A DNA stretch of 14,086 nucleotides from assembly GCA_003833135.1 (NCBI GenBank), contig QZLH01001864.1, positions 6,942 through 21,027 of the forward strand, given 5' to 3'. Of this stretch, positions 1 to 8,574 are shown piece after piece. The DNA comes from Oehlia diaphana (Eukaryota > Glomeromycota > Glomeromycetes > Glomerales > Glomeraceae). Below the pieces are notes generated by a model. It did not search any database, was not told the DNA's origin, and saw nothing but the letters and a program-made list of their open reading frames with translations. Made by a program: the position numbers and the translations under genes. Positions within the stretch are counted from its first letter, which is position 1. Each line of letters begins with the position of its first letter.

Positions 1-588
1 AAGTAAAGGAAATAAGAGGCAGTAGTTATATTTATTAAATATTGTGCATGTACAATTTAAATTGCATATAAATACATTATCATTATGAAAAGTGTGTAAT
101 TATATTAGCGTATTGTAATAGATCATAGAATAAAAAACATTAAAATGATACATACTTCTGCTACTACAGCATCACCACCACCTACTTCACAATCTTTTCA
201 ACATGAGTGGATCTTAAATTGAGGGTATTTGGTTAATTAAATCCCAAAATCCCGTCCATCATATCAACATAACAAATTAGAATTCAACATTAAGCTGATT
301 CCTAAAAAAAAAAAAAATCCCTAAACATTAAATAATTAAAAAATAATAATAATAAAAGAGTTTCAAATTTCAGAAGTTATTTAAAAAAGAAAAAATTCAC
401 GCTGATGCTCCCACCTTTATCAAATTTTTTGCCAAGTAGTACAAATATAAACCTCCCCTTCTTGTGATACATATCGGATATCAATATTTTAATCAGGAGA
501 TTAAGTTGATCACGCTCTGTCGCTCAGTGATCTTGAATTTAACACACTTTTTTAAATAAAATTCCTTTTTTAATTTTTCAATTTTATA
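1..588. other. AT-rich flank without a gene
   Basis: I see no coding region or RNA gene here. The stretch is strongly AT-rich with short A runs (about 305-317). It becomes slightly richer in C and T around 405-475, which would suit the promoter of the transposase relic that begins at 589. A small inverted repeat (GATCAC at 508-513 against GTGATC at 527-532) lies in the presumed 5' untranslated region. I looked for a CACTA-type terminal inverted repeat at the element's left end and found none that is convincing. Confidence 0.5.
446..451 (+). promoter_or_regulatory. TATA-like box upstream of the transposase relic
   Basis: TATAAA at 446-451 is followed by a C/T-rich stretch and lies about 138 bases before the ATG at 589. 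Position and surroundings fit a core promoter. In DNA this AT-rich, TATA-like strings arise by chance, so this is a candidate only. Confidence 0.25.
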
Positions 589-3500
589 ATGTCAGAAAAA
601 GTATTGTGTAAATGTTTTATTTGTAAAGCAGAAAACCCTGAATTTGGCGGTAAGTATTATACCGTTCCAACTGTAAAAAAGCACAGAAAAAAGAACTTGA
701 ATGGATAAAAGATACAAATATGAATAGCCAAAGTATTGAAGTAAGGTGGTTTTTTTCAGTTTAATACTAAGTAAACTAAAAACTTAACTAATTTTTATTT
801 ATATTAATAAAAGTGATAGGGTGATAATATACAATTTCAAGATTTTTATCAAAATACTGATTTAACTATGGATGAGTTTCATGATAAATTATTACGAGAT
901 AATAATTTAAATAATGATAATGACTTACAAGATTTAAATGACAATGATAACTCGCAAGATGATAACAATTATGATAACTTAGAGGATTATGAAAATTCAA
1001 GTGATGGTAGCTTAGAGGATTATGAAGATTCAAGCAATGATAGCTTGCAAGATGATTATTATATGCAAGAGTTAGATCAAGAATATAATAATTATGATGC
1101 ACAAAAAACATCATTTATAGACGACTTAAATAATAGTAAGCTTTGATTTATATCTTCATATTATATTTAAATAATAGCTTATATAGTATTGCTAACGAAA
1201 TTTCAACTGATATAGATGACTTCAAATTAAATATATCTCAAGACTTGGCACAAGCATTACGACTTTTTGAACTGATAATGCATTTAATCAGATCATGAGA
1301 GCAAGCAATATTTCAATCAGTATTTATCAAATAAAACAACATTAAAAAAATTGGTAAATACTGAACCACAGTGGATTGATATGTGTATTAATTCCTATTG
1401 TGCATATACAGGACAATTTGAGAATGAAATACTATGTCCTTATTGCAATGAATCTAGGTATGATCAAAAAAATAAACCTCGTTACCAATTTGTGTGGTTT
1501 TCCCTTATAAAGCATTTAAAAATACAATATGAGAATCCAAATCGTGCAAATGAGTTACGTTATCAATATATATACACAACACGTAATGGATTTTGTGAAG
1601 ATGGTAAAATAGGAGAAGTATTTGATGGAAAATGTTATTTAGATCTTTTGAAAAATGGGATATTTTCAAGATGAGCACGATATTGCTTTAACTGGCTCTG
1701 TAGATGGTTATCAGATCTTTCGTCAAAAAACTAAAACTTGCTGGGTATTATTATTTATCAATGAAAATCTTTCACCAGAAAAACGGGTACTTAAGGAAAA
1801 TTTATTAATTACATCAATAATTCCTGGACCAAAGGAGCCAAAAGATTTTAACTCATTTATGAATCCAATAGTTGATGAACTTAAGAAATTAGCCAGTTAA
1901 GTTTTATTTATAATTATGATTATTATAATGTAATTGATTAATTAAACTATTTTTAATTAAAATCTTTTATCTTATAAAGGAGGTACTGACTGTATAGATG
2001 GCAATACCAAGAATCATTTTATTTTAAAAGCACATGTTTTGTCATGGTCAGGTGATACACCTGGCCTGACAAAACTAATGTGTATTACTGGCCATAATTC
2101 ATATAAGGGATGTCGCTATTGTAATATTAAAGGAATCTGTGTAAAACATGTATATTTTCCTACTATTCCTCCAATAGGATCCAATGATTTAATGAGCTAT
2201 GATGCAAATAATTTACCTTTAAGATCACATGAAGAATATGAAAAAATGATACGAAATTTAAATTGTATAACAACACAACAAGCAATTGAATCTTTACAAC
2301 GAAATTATGGTAAGTTTTTATTAATCTATTATAACAAATATACTATCTAATAATAATATATATTAATTATAATATCAGGAATAAAAAATCAGAGTATATT
2401 ATATGATCTACCTTTAATCAAATTTCCATATTCTTTTGCATTAGATATAATGCACCTAATGTTTGAAAATGTTGCAAAATATATGGTTAAGCATTGGTTT
2501 GGTGTATTTTTCAAGAATGTTGGCGAAAATAATAAACCATATACAGTATACTTAATAAAACTATATGGACTGAAATTGGAATTCTAATGCATACAGCTCG
2601 TAAAATGATTCCATCTTATCTTGGACGTCCACCTCGTAATATTACTCTTTATTATAATAGTTATAAGGCAGAAGAATGGATGGCCTGGATCATTATGTAT
2701 TCTTTACCTTTATTAAAAGATAAGCTTCCAATAAAATATTATGAAGGTTGGGCTTTATTTGTTAAAGCAGTTAGATTATGTAAAAAATTATGTTTATTTG
2801 ATGAAGATATATCAGAAATTAAAAATTTATTATTAAATTTTTATAAGCATTACGAAAAGTAAGTATACATTAATTTATTTAATTAATTTTTAAAAAAATT
2901 AATAATATTATTAATGCAAAATATTTATTATATTTCATTATAATATTTTAAATTAATATTTTTATTACTTTTATTTTATTTGTGTAGAGAATATTATGGC
3001 GGTAATAAAGAAAATATCAGTGCAATGAAACTTTGTTTTCATTACTTATTACATGTAACTGATAGTATTAGAAATACAGGTCCTTGTTGGGCCACTTGGC
3101 AGTTTCCCATGGAACGTATATGTGGAATGTTACTTCCATTGGCAAAATCACGTTTACATCTCTATAAAAATATTATTAATAATGTATATCTTATGGAATT
3201 ATTTAACCATCTCTCTTATCATGAAATTTATCAACATATTTTTCTATCAAAATCATCTCCAAAGCAATATGCTCAGCATTTAATATATACTGATAAATAT
3301 TATTTTGAAGAATTTTATTTTCCTACTAAAAAACATATTCTTTCACAAATTCAACTTAAAAAAATAAAAGAAAATTTATCAACATCATATAATATAACTG
3401 ATTTAAATTTAAATGTAAGTACAGTATTTAAATAAATATTATTATTATATTTTAATTTTCAACTATTTTTAAATAAATTAATTATTAATTTATTTAGAGT

Positions 3501-3988
3501 TTACCAAAAGAAGGTATAATGTATGGACAGATGTTAACCAAAAATAAATATTTTATTGGATCAAAATGGATTAATAAGAATAATGATTGGGCAAGAATTA
3601 ATCATACTGTAAAAGTAAATATTATAGTTTTATATATTATTGTAGTGTTAATTAATTATATTAAATTACAATATTTTTATTTATATATTTTTTAGGTACA
3701 AATAGAAATTAATAAATGGGCGAATTTCAAATATCGAGAATCTGAATTTGTAACAAAAACTTTTTATGAATTCTTTTTTTTATATGAATTTAATGATCAA
3801 AAAGAAATGTTAGCATATATTCAGTGGACAAAACCAGTTACTGAAGATAATGTAGGAGTATTATTATTTAGTGGATTTAGTTATTATGATTTATAAGAGT
3901 ATCAGCTATTGATTGTTGTGTTGGCTTTTTTCCATTAGGAAATAAATATTGTATTATAGAGGATATAGCTGAAATTTCAAAAGATTAG
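589..3988 (+). pseudogene. tnp2-type (CACTA/CMC) DDE transposase, frameshifted relic with introns
   Basis: This is a fungal 'transposase family tnp2' gene, which would cut and rejoin the ends of its own DNA transposon. Exon blocks by phase and splice sites: 589-740, 820-about 1135, about 1200-1895, 1980-2309, 2379-2858, 2988-3414, 3498-3614, 3696-3988. Introns run 741-819, 1896-1979, 2310-2378, 2859-2987, 3415-3497 and 3615-3695, with GTAAG- or GTTAAG-like donors and AG acceptors in matching phase. The N-terminus has a C-x-C-x2-C cluster (codons 7-12). Next come an acidic Asp/Asn-rich region, a Cys-rich block (CAYTGQF...CPYC), and the tnp2 hallmarks: SVDGYQIFR, IIPGPKEPKDFNSF, SWSGDTPGLTKLM with C-x2-C, FALDIMH, and WQFPMERICGML. 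The D of VDG, D of SGD and E of MER are the likely DDE residues. Single-base frameshifts occur near 690, 1270-1345, 1650, 2555 and 3892, so it cannot encode a whole protein as it stands. The domain call is strong. Exact exon ends between 1135 and 1351 are uncertain, and no terminal repeats were seen. Confidence 0.85.
985..1050 (+). repeat. 33-bp tandem repeat coding an acidic 11-residue unit
   Basis: Two adjacent 33-base units (985-1017 and 1018-1050) encode DYENSSDGSLE and DYEDSSNDSLQ inside the Asp/Asn-rich N-terminal region of the transposase relic. Being a multiple of three, the repeat keeps frame. It is probably a local slippage duplication in a disordered acidic linker. Confidence 0.7.
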
Positions 3989-4051
3989 TTATTTATTTTT
4001 TGTATTTTATACATATAATAAATAATAAATTGCTAAACATATTAGTCGTAC

Positions 4052-4227
4052 CATCTGATAATTGGGATGATCTGCAAAATCTGCAATATATATATATACA
4101 CCAGCCACTGGATATGTTGATCTTATACGAATATAATAACTATGATGTGGGGTGGATCCGCCTATACTAATTTTCGCCTCTAGTTCCATTGATTCTGGCT
4201 TGTGAACTGGGTCCGATTGATCAACAT
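4052..4227 (-). pseudogene. Orphan exon-like fragment, unrecognised
   Basis: On the minus strand, a pyrimidine-containing acceptor (TTCCAG, AG at 4229-4228) opens a reading frame from 4227 that is GC-richer than its surroundings. It stays open to a possible donor ATG|GTACGA at 4052/4051; read through, it ends at a stop near 4007. The frame begins with an acidic, Pro-containing stretch (GTT GAT CAA TCG GAC...), then MELEAKISIGGSTPHHSYY, and goes on with IRIRSTYPVAGVY. I do not recognise the family. Composition and the splice-like borders suggest one exon left from a gene otherwise lost, perhaps carried with the neighbouring transposon. A chance ORF remains possible. Confidence 0.3.
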
Positions 4228-4782
4228 CTGGAATTTTTTAATTTGTAAAAATAGAAAAATATCAAAAGTTATAAAAATACATTTTTTATTAAATTTATTG
4301 CGTAAAATATTTTTTAATTTTAAACTTTCAGAAATCTGATTGATTACCAAATGAATAATTGATCAGTCATTTGTTTATGTTTATCAGATCTTGACTATAC
4401 AATAAGAATAACAGTTTATTAGCTTTATTTATTATTTTTATAAATGTAGTTATATTTTGTTTAAATACACAATAATACATTTATTTTACTTTTTAAATGT
4501 CTATCTTTTTATGAAAATAAAAGTCAAAGACATCGCACACAAATGTCATTTACTAGATTGACATGCAGTAACTATGAATCTTTAGATTTACGATATTTAC
4601 AGGAAAATAGCACATTTAAAATATATGAATAAGGTTGATTGAACTGATTGTATGTTGATTTTCTATAGGGAGTTTATTGTAAGATGTGGATTTATCAATA
4701 TATTATAAATAGTATATAATTTTCTCAAACGCGAATGCAATTTTATTCTCTAGATATTTTTTTGCTCGCATTTTTAAAAGTG
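4228..4782. other. AT-rich spacer with one tiny ORF
   Basis: There is no convincing gene. A 29-codon ORF at 4543-4632 (+) begins MSFTRLTCSNYESLDL and has a coding-like look, but it is too short to name and has no clear splice link to the next gene. The rest is A/T-rich. Confidence 0.4.
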
Positions 4783-6491
4783 ATGTCAAAATTAGTAAAA
4801 AAAAAATATACCCAACCTGAAACTCAATCTATGTTTATTAGTGATGGTCAAAGTATATTTATTTGTTAATATATTATAATTTTAAATAATAATTTTAATA
4901 CTTTTATAATTTAACACTTTCATATATTAAAATTTAAAAAAAATATTCATTAACAGCTACTAGTATACAAGACCTAAAAAATCAATTAGAAATTATGAAT
5001 AAACAAAATAAAGATTTACTTAGACAGCTCAAGCAAAGTCAACAACAAAATCAAGATTCAACAGATGAAAATGTATGTGATTTGATATTAAGTATAAATT
5101 ACTTTATATAAAATAACTGATTTCTTAAATTTGTAACAGCAATCAAGAAGATCTTCAATTGCTTCTGTTGAAGATATTGAATCTCAAGGTCATTTGAGTC
5201 TATGTACAACATTTTTAAGTCAATCATCTATTATTCAATCTTCATTTAAGGATCAACCAGTTCAACCATCATTACCTATTGCAAAACCACGTGGTAATTT
5301 GGCTAAAAATGTTCGTAAAGCATTGAATTTAACAAGACGTGAATATCAAGGATATTGTGTAAGTTCTTATTTTTTAATATTTTTGTATAAATAATAAATT
5401 ATTAATATATTTATTATTTAATATTAAACTATTATTAGGCTGATTTACGTGATTTGTCAATGGTATGTTAGATCGTGATCAGGATATGAAAAAAATTTTA
5501 AGTCTTATCTATCTAATAATTGCATTAAATTTGATTTATTCAAATGATTTAATATTTTTTATTTAATATGCTAATTCATATGTTATATTATTAGTTTAAA
5601 CAAAAAAATCCCACTTTTTCTAAGTGTACTAACGATTGGGCGATTAAGGAAATAATCCGTGCTATAATTAATAATAAACATAAGTATTAATTTTTTTATT
5701 TTACATCAATCTGCATTTTATAATTTAATATTAATCATAATATCATGTATTGCTTTTGCATTTTTCTATCCAGGTGAATATTACGAAATAATAAGAATTA
5801 TAAGGATCAAGAGCAAGATGATGAAATTGATGAAATGCAATCAGAAAAGCATATTCAGCAGGTATTTAATTGACTATTAAAACTTTTTTATAATTATAAT
5901 TCATATTAACCTTTTTTTCTTTTAAAAAAAAATTCTAGAATTCTGAGGATTTAGAAAATATGCATGATGAGATTGAGGTGATAATGATTAATGTTCTAAA
6001 AATTTGTGTGTTATTATAATATAAATATTAAATTAAATATTTTATAATATTGAATTTTTAGCCTAATGAATATGTGAATGAAAGTGGTAATAATTGACAT
6101 AATTTTTAATGAATTAACTGTCTTTCTAATGTATTTTACTTTGCAGATCAGAATTTTTGGATGAGCGAAGAACCTGAGCATTTAATGAATGCTTACTTAA
6201 TATTATATCCTGAAGCACAAGATGAATTAATTGACTTTTTGGCTGATAAGCGTGGAATTGGAGTAAAGCAACCTAAAGATAATTCAGGTTAAGGAGATAT
6301 AATTATATAAATAATTATTGTTGAATTTTAAGTCATTTCTAAACATAAAGCTAAATCAAGTAATTCTTAACAATTTAGTGTCTGATATGAAAGGTAAAAG
6401 ATCCGTAGGTTTTATTCAAGACAAAAAAAGAATGAAAAGATCAGAAAAATCATGTGTAATAAATGTGAAGTTTAAAAATTTTTACTTCTAG
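4783..6491 (+). pseudogene. Unrecognised multi-exon gene, Gln/Ser-rich coiled coil, frameshifted
   Basis: I do not recognise this gene. A series of exon-like blocks joins in phase: 4783-4853, 4957-5072, 5140-5358, 5439-5462 or further, 5595-about 5690, about 5774-5862, 5939-5977, 6062-6086, 6147-6287 and perhaps 6379-6491. The introns are mostly 60-130 bases with GTATGT/GTAAGT-like donors. The product starts MSKLVKK, then has a predicted coiled coil (SIQDLKNQLEIMNKQNK) and a Gln-rich run. Next is a Ser-rich region (SRRSSIASVEDIE), a basic block (AKPRGNLAKNVRKALNLTRR), and a block with CTNDWAIKEIIRAI. It continues with acidic Asp/Glu-rich exons, a block with EEPEHLMNAYLILYPEAQ, and a possible basic tail (KGKRSVGFIQDKKRMKRS). 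Frameshifts appear in the A run near 4800, near 5455 and near 5785, so it is probably decayed. The shape suggests a nuclear regulatory protein or a second gene of the adjacent transposon; both are inference. Confidence 0.45.
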
Positions 6492-6542
6492 TTAAAATTA
6501 AATATATTATATATATGAACCATATGAACTGATGGATGGTTC

Positions 6543-7085
6543 ATAGATATGGGATTATGTGGAGAAGTTGGTAATACTGATGAAAAAAATATTTATGAAG
6601 TTATGCCTTAAATAACTTCTGAATATTAAGAGGAAGGGTAGATATATATGGTTGGATGGTTATCAGTTATGTGTCTTGTAGCAACTGGAGACTACCTTTT
6701 TCTGATCGTGCAAATGACCAAAATTTAGCATTAAATATTTAGTGTGTGATAGAAATGGGCCTGAATTAGAAGCGCCAAAACGTTACATTGATTTAATGAA
6801 GAGGTGTTGGATTCAAATCTAGATAATAAACCAGATACAATTAAATAGAAGAAATATTTAATTATTCAAATCAATTTAATAAACTATTAGAAAAGAATCA
6901 ACAGCATTATGAAATTGAAAAGCAAATCAAGAATATAGAAAATTGCTTTTGAGAAAAGTAAACAAATAATTATTTATCCGCAATTACAAAGACCATTCAT
7001 CTTCGCTCTGAATGTATTGAGTATGAAATGACTGATTGAGTCAAATTGATCTTGATTTTGCAGAATTAAAAGTACCGAAAACTTC
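6543..7085 (+). pseudogene. Protein kinase C-terminal lobe, heavily decayed
   Basis: Read across frames, this stretch matches the activation segment and C-lobe of the Ser/Thr-Tyr-like kinases that are greatly expanded in Rhizophagus-type fungi. ATA GAT ATG GGA at 6543 gives IDMGLCGEVG, a DFG-like motif. It is followed by an eroded 'Y-I-(A)PE-VLRG' region with stops near 6608-6640, then PFSDRANDQNLALNI, then GPELEAPKRYIDLMKRCW, which is the usual kinase subdomain XI region before an R-P motif. A tail with KTIHLRSECIEYEMTD ends near 7085. The N-lobe, Gly-loop, catalytic Lys and HRD loop are absent. There are several stops and at least four frame changes, so no function is expected. The family call comes from motif memory and is fairly sure; the borders are approximate. 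Confidence 0.65.
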
Positions 7086-7271
7086 ATGTGTATATCAAAT
7101 GTAATTTATCACATTAAAAGTTCTTTAAATTTTAAGTAAATTTACGATATAAAATTTTTAAATAAATCAAATAAGTTATAATAAATATGGTTTATTCTGA
7201 TATACAAGTTTAATTATGGAAAAAAAATTATTTCGTTAACAAAAAAAAAAAATGGTCTACTATGGAATATG
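7086..7271. other. AT-rich spacer
   Basis: Between the kinase relic and repeat copy A I see only AT-rich sequence with A runs (for example near 7240-7250). No gene or RNA is supported. Confidence 0.4.
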
Positions 7272-7619
7272 AGTCAGGTATCAATCTATCACAATAATGA
7301 AGAGTTTTTTGAGATTTACTCAGCTACTTAAATATCTAAAGCGATATTAAACTAAATTATAATTAGAACGAACGCAAGATTCTTTCCGCCAAATTAAAAT
7401 GTACAACTTTGAGAATAAACTTGTCCAAGAAAGATTTAATAAGTGAAATACATAATTTATATCATATAAATAATACAATAATGGCATGATCTTATTGAAA
7501 TGGATTTTTTTTTACTATATATAATTAGTTATTATTTCATAATTTGTATTATTCTACAAAAATATATCTTCAGTTCTTTAATTTGTTTTTCATAGTATAT
7601 AAAACTAAGTTTTCATCTC

Positions 7620-7627
7620 ATGCAAAT
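7620..7627. repeat. Left target-site duplication ATGCAAAT
   Basis: Perfect 8-bp direct repeat directly left of the TAGGGAT terminus; identical to 8193-8200. The length is typical of hAT insertions. Confidence 0.85.
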
Positions 7628-8192
7628 TAGGGATGGAAGTCGGTTCGTCGGTTCTAATTCGGTTCCACATCGGACTCTAATAAATAAAACAAGTAGAGCA
7701 TGTGATGATTGGCCTTCAAATGATAGTTGATGTGTGTGACTCAACAGCCTTGTTCATTTCCGGTCGGTCGCATTTTTTCGGTCAGATTTAAGTTAGTTTT
7801 GATTGGGCTGGTCAGTTTGTACATCGCAACCATTTTCGGAACTTTTAGCTCAATTTTTTTTTGGTTTTTTTGGTCGAACGCCAAAAAATAACCAACCAAA
7901 ATTAGATAATTTCTGTTTACGTGACATTTAAGAAAAAATATATATCAATATAATCAATTTGCAATCGAAAATAAAATAATTTTATTGGATAATTTTTGTA
8001 CAATAAAATCCGATCGAAAAATGTAACCGACCGGAAATGAATAGGACTAATTTGAGTCGGTTGAAGTCGGTTCGAAATCCGTTCGAAGTTCAGCAGTTTT
8101 TATGATTAAAAGTAATTTTAAGCCCAAGTGTTAAATTTAAGATCGGTTCAAGAACCGACTCGAGTCGATTCGTTTTGAACCGAATATCCCTA
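7628..8192. mobile_element. hAT-type MITE, 565 bp, with 8-bp target-site duplication
   Basis: The element begins TAGGGATGGAAGTCGGTTCG and ends CCGAATATCCCTA. The ends are inverted repeats: TAGGGAT is exact, and CGGTTC follows on both sides with a small offset. It is flanked by the direct repeat ATGCAAAT at 7620-7627 and 8193-8200. An 8-bp duplication together with a TA-G-GG type terminus is what hAT-superfamily transposition leaves. It holds no ORF, so it depends on a transposase elsewhere. The interior is rich in CGGTTC/GAACCG motifs and contains a second, strong inverted repeat. The perfect duplication suggests a fairly recent insertion compared with the repeat it interrupts. Confidence 0.85.
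7753..8041. repeat. Internal inverted repeat nested in the MITE
   Basis: TTCATTTCCGGTCGGT at 7753-7768 is the exact reverse complement of 8026-8041. Beyond the 16 bases the pairing continues imperfectly inward (CATTTTT followed by CGG) and outward (GACTCAA on the left against TTGAGTC on the right). I found no target duplication at these inner ends. It may therefore be a palindromic core of the MITE rather than an independent nested insertion. Confidence 0.65.
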
Positions 8193-8200
8193 ATGCAAAT
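8193..8200. repeat. Right target-site duplication ATGCAAAT
   Basis: Perfect 8-bp direct repeat directly right of the ATCCCTA terminus; identical to 7620-7627. Confidence 0.85.
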
Positions 8201-8574
8201 GGTGGAAGAAATCAAGGGTATTAGATGCACGGTAGCCATCCGTCAATCCGCTGATTGGAACTCTAATTCAAATGAAACTGCGTAACTTGAGTCAAATTCG
8301 TACTTAATTTTCACTTGATCGATGATGCTAGCGGAGATGGCCAAAATTATAATCAATTTTAGCTCGCACTACGGCTTTGACTCGAGTTCTTGCCCGAGTT
8401 CAAGATCTGGAAACTTTTCTGGGATCACCGATAAGCGCAATATCACAAATATTTAAGTACTTTTTTATTAAAATAATATACCATTCGTTTTAGAAACTTA
8501 TTTATTTATAATTTAATAAAGTGTATGAAAAATACAAATAAAAGAAAAAAAGAAAAAAGGTAAATTTTACGAAA

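Larger units (their letters stand above)
7272..8450 (+). repeat. Dispersed repeat, copy A (interrupted by a MITE)
   Basis: Blocks here recur in the same order and orientation at 11402-12150. These are GTCAGGTAT near 7273, TAATGAAGAG at 7294, TATCTAAAGCGAT at 7333, a block around AACTTTGAGAATAAACTTGTC near 7410, TATATAAAACT just before the MITE, and after the MITE a 42-base block at 8339-8380. That last block matches 11877-11918 at 38 of 42 positions. A further weak match follows, around CTTTTCTGGGATCA near 8415. The unit carries no ORF. Gaps and divergence show it is old. Type unknown; it could be a non-autonomous element or part of a segmental duplication. Confidence 0.6.

Noticed and set aside
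508..532. GATCAC/GTGATC hairpin as a possible transposon terminal repeat
   Set aside because: Only six bases pair, it lies inside the presumed 5' leader, and no partner exists beyond the transposase 3' end.
866..1114. 82-codon minus-strand ORF rich in His, Asn, Tyr and Leu
   Set aside because: It is the mirror of the Asp/Asn-rich low-complexity transposase exon on the plus strand; the composition is what reverse reading of GAT/AAT codons gives.
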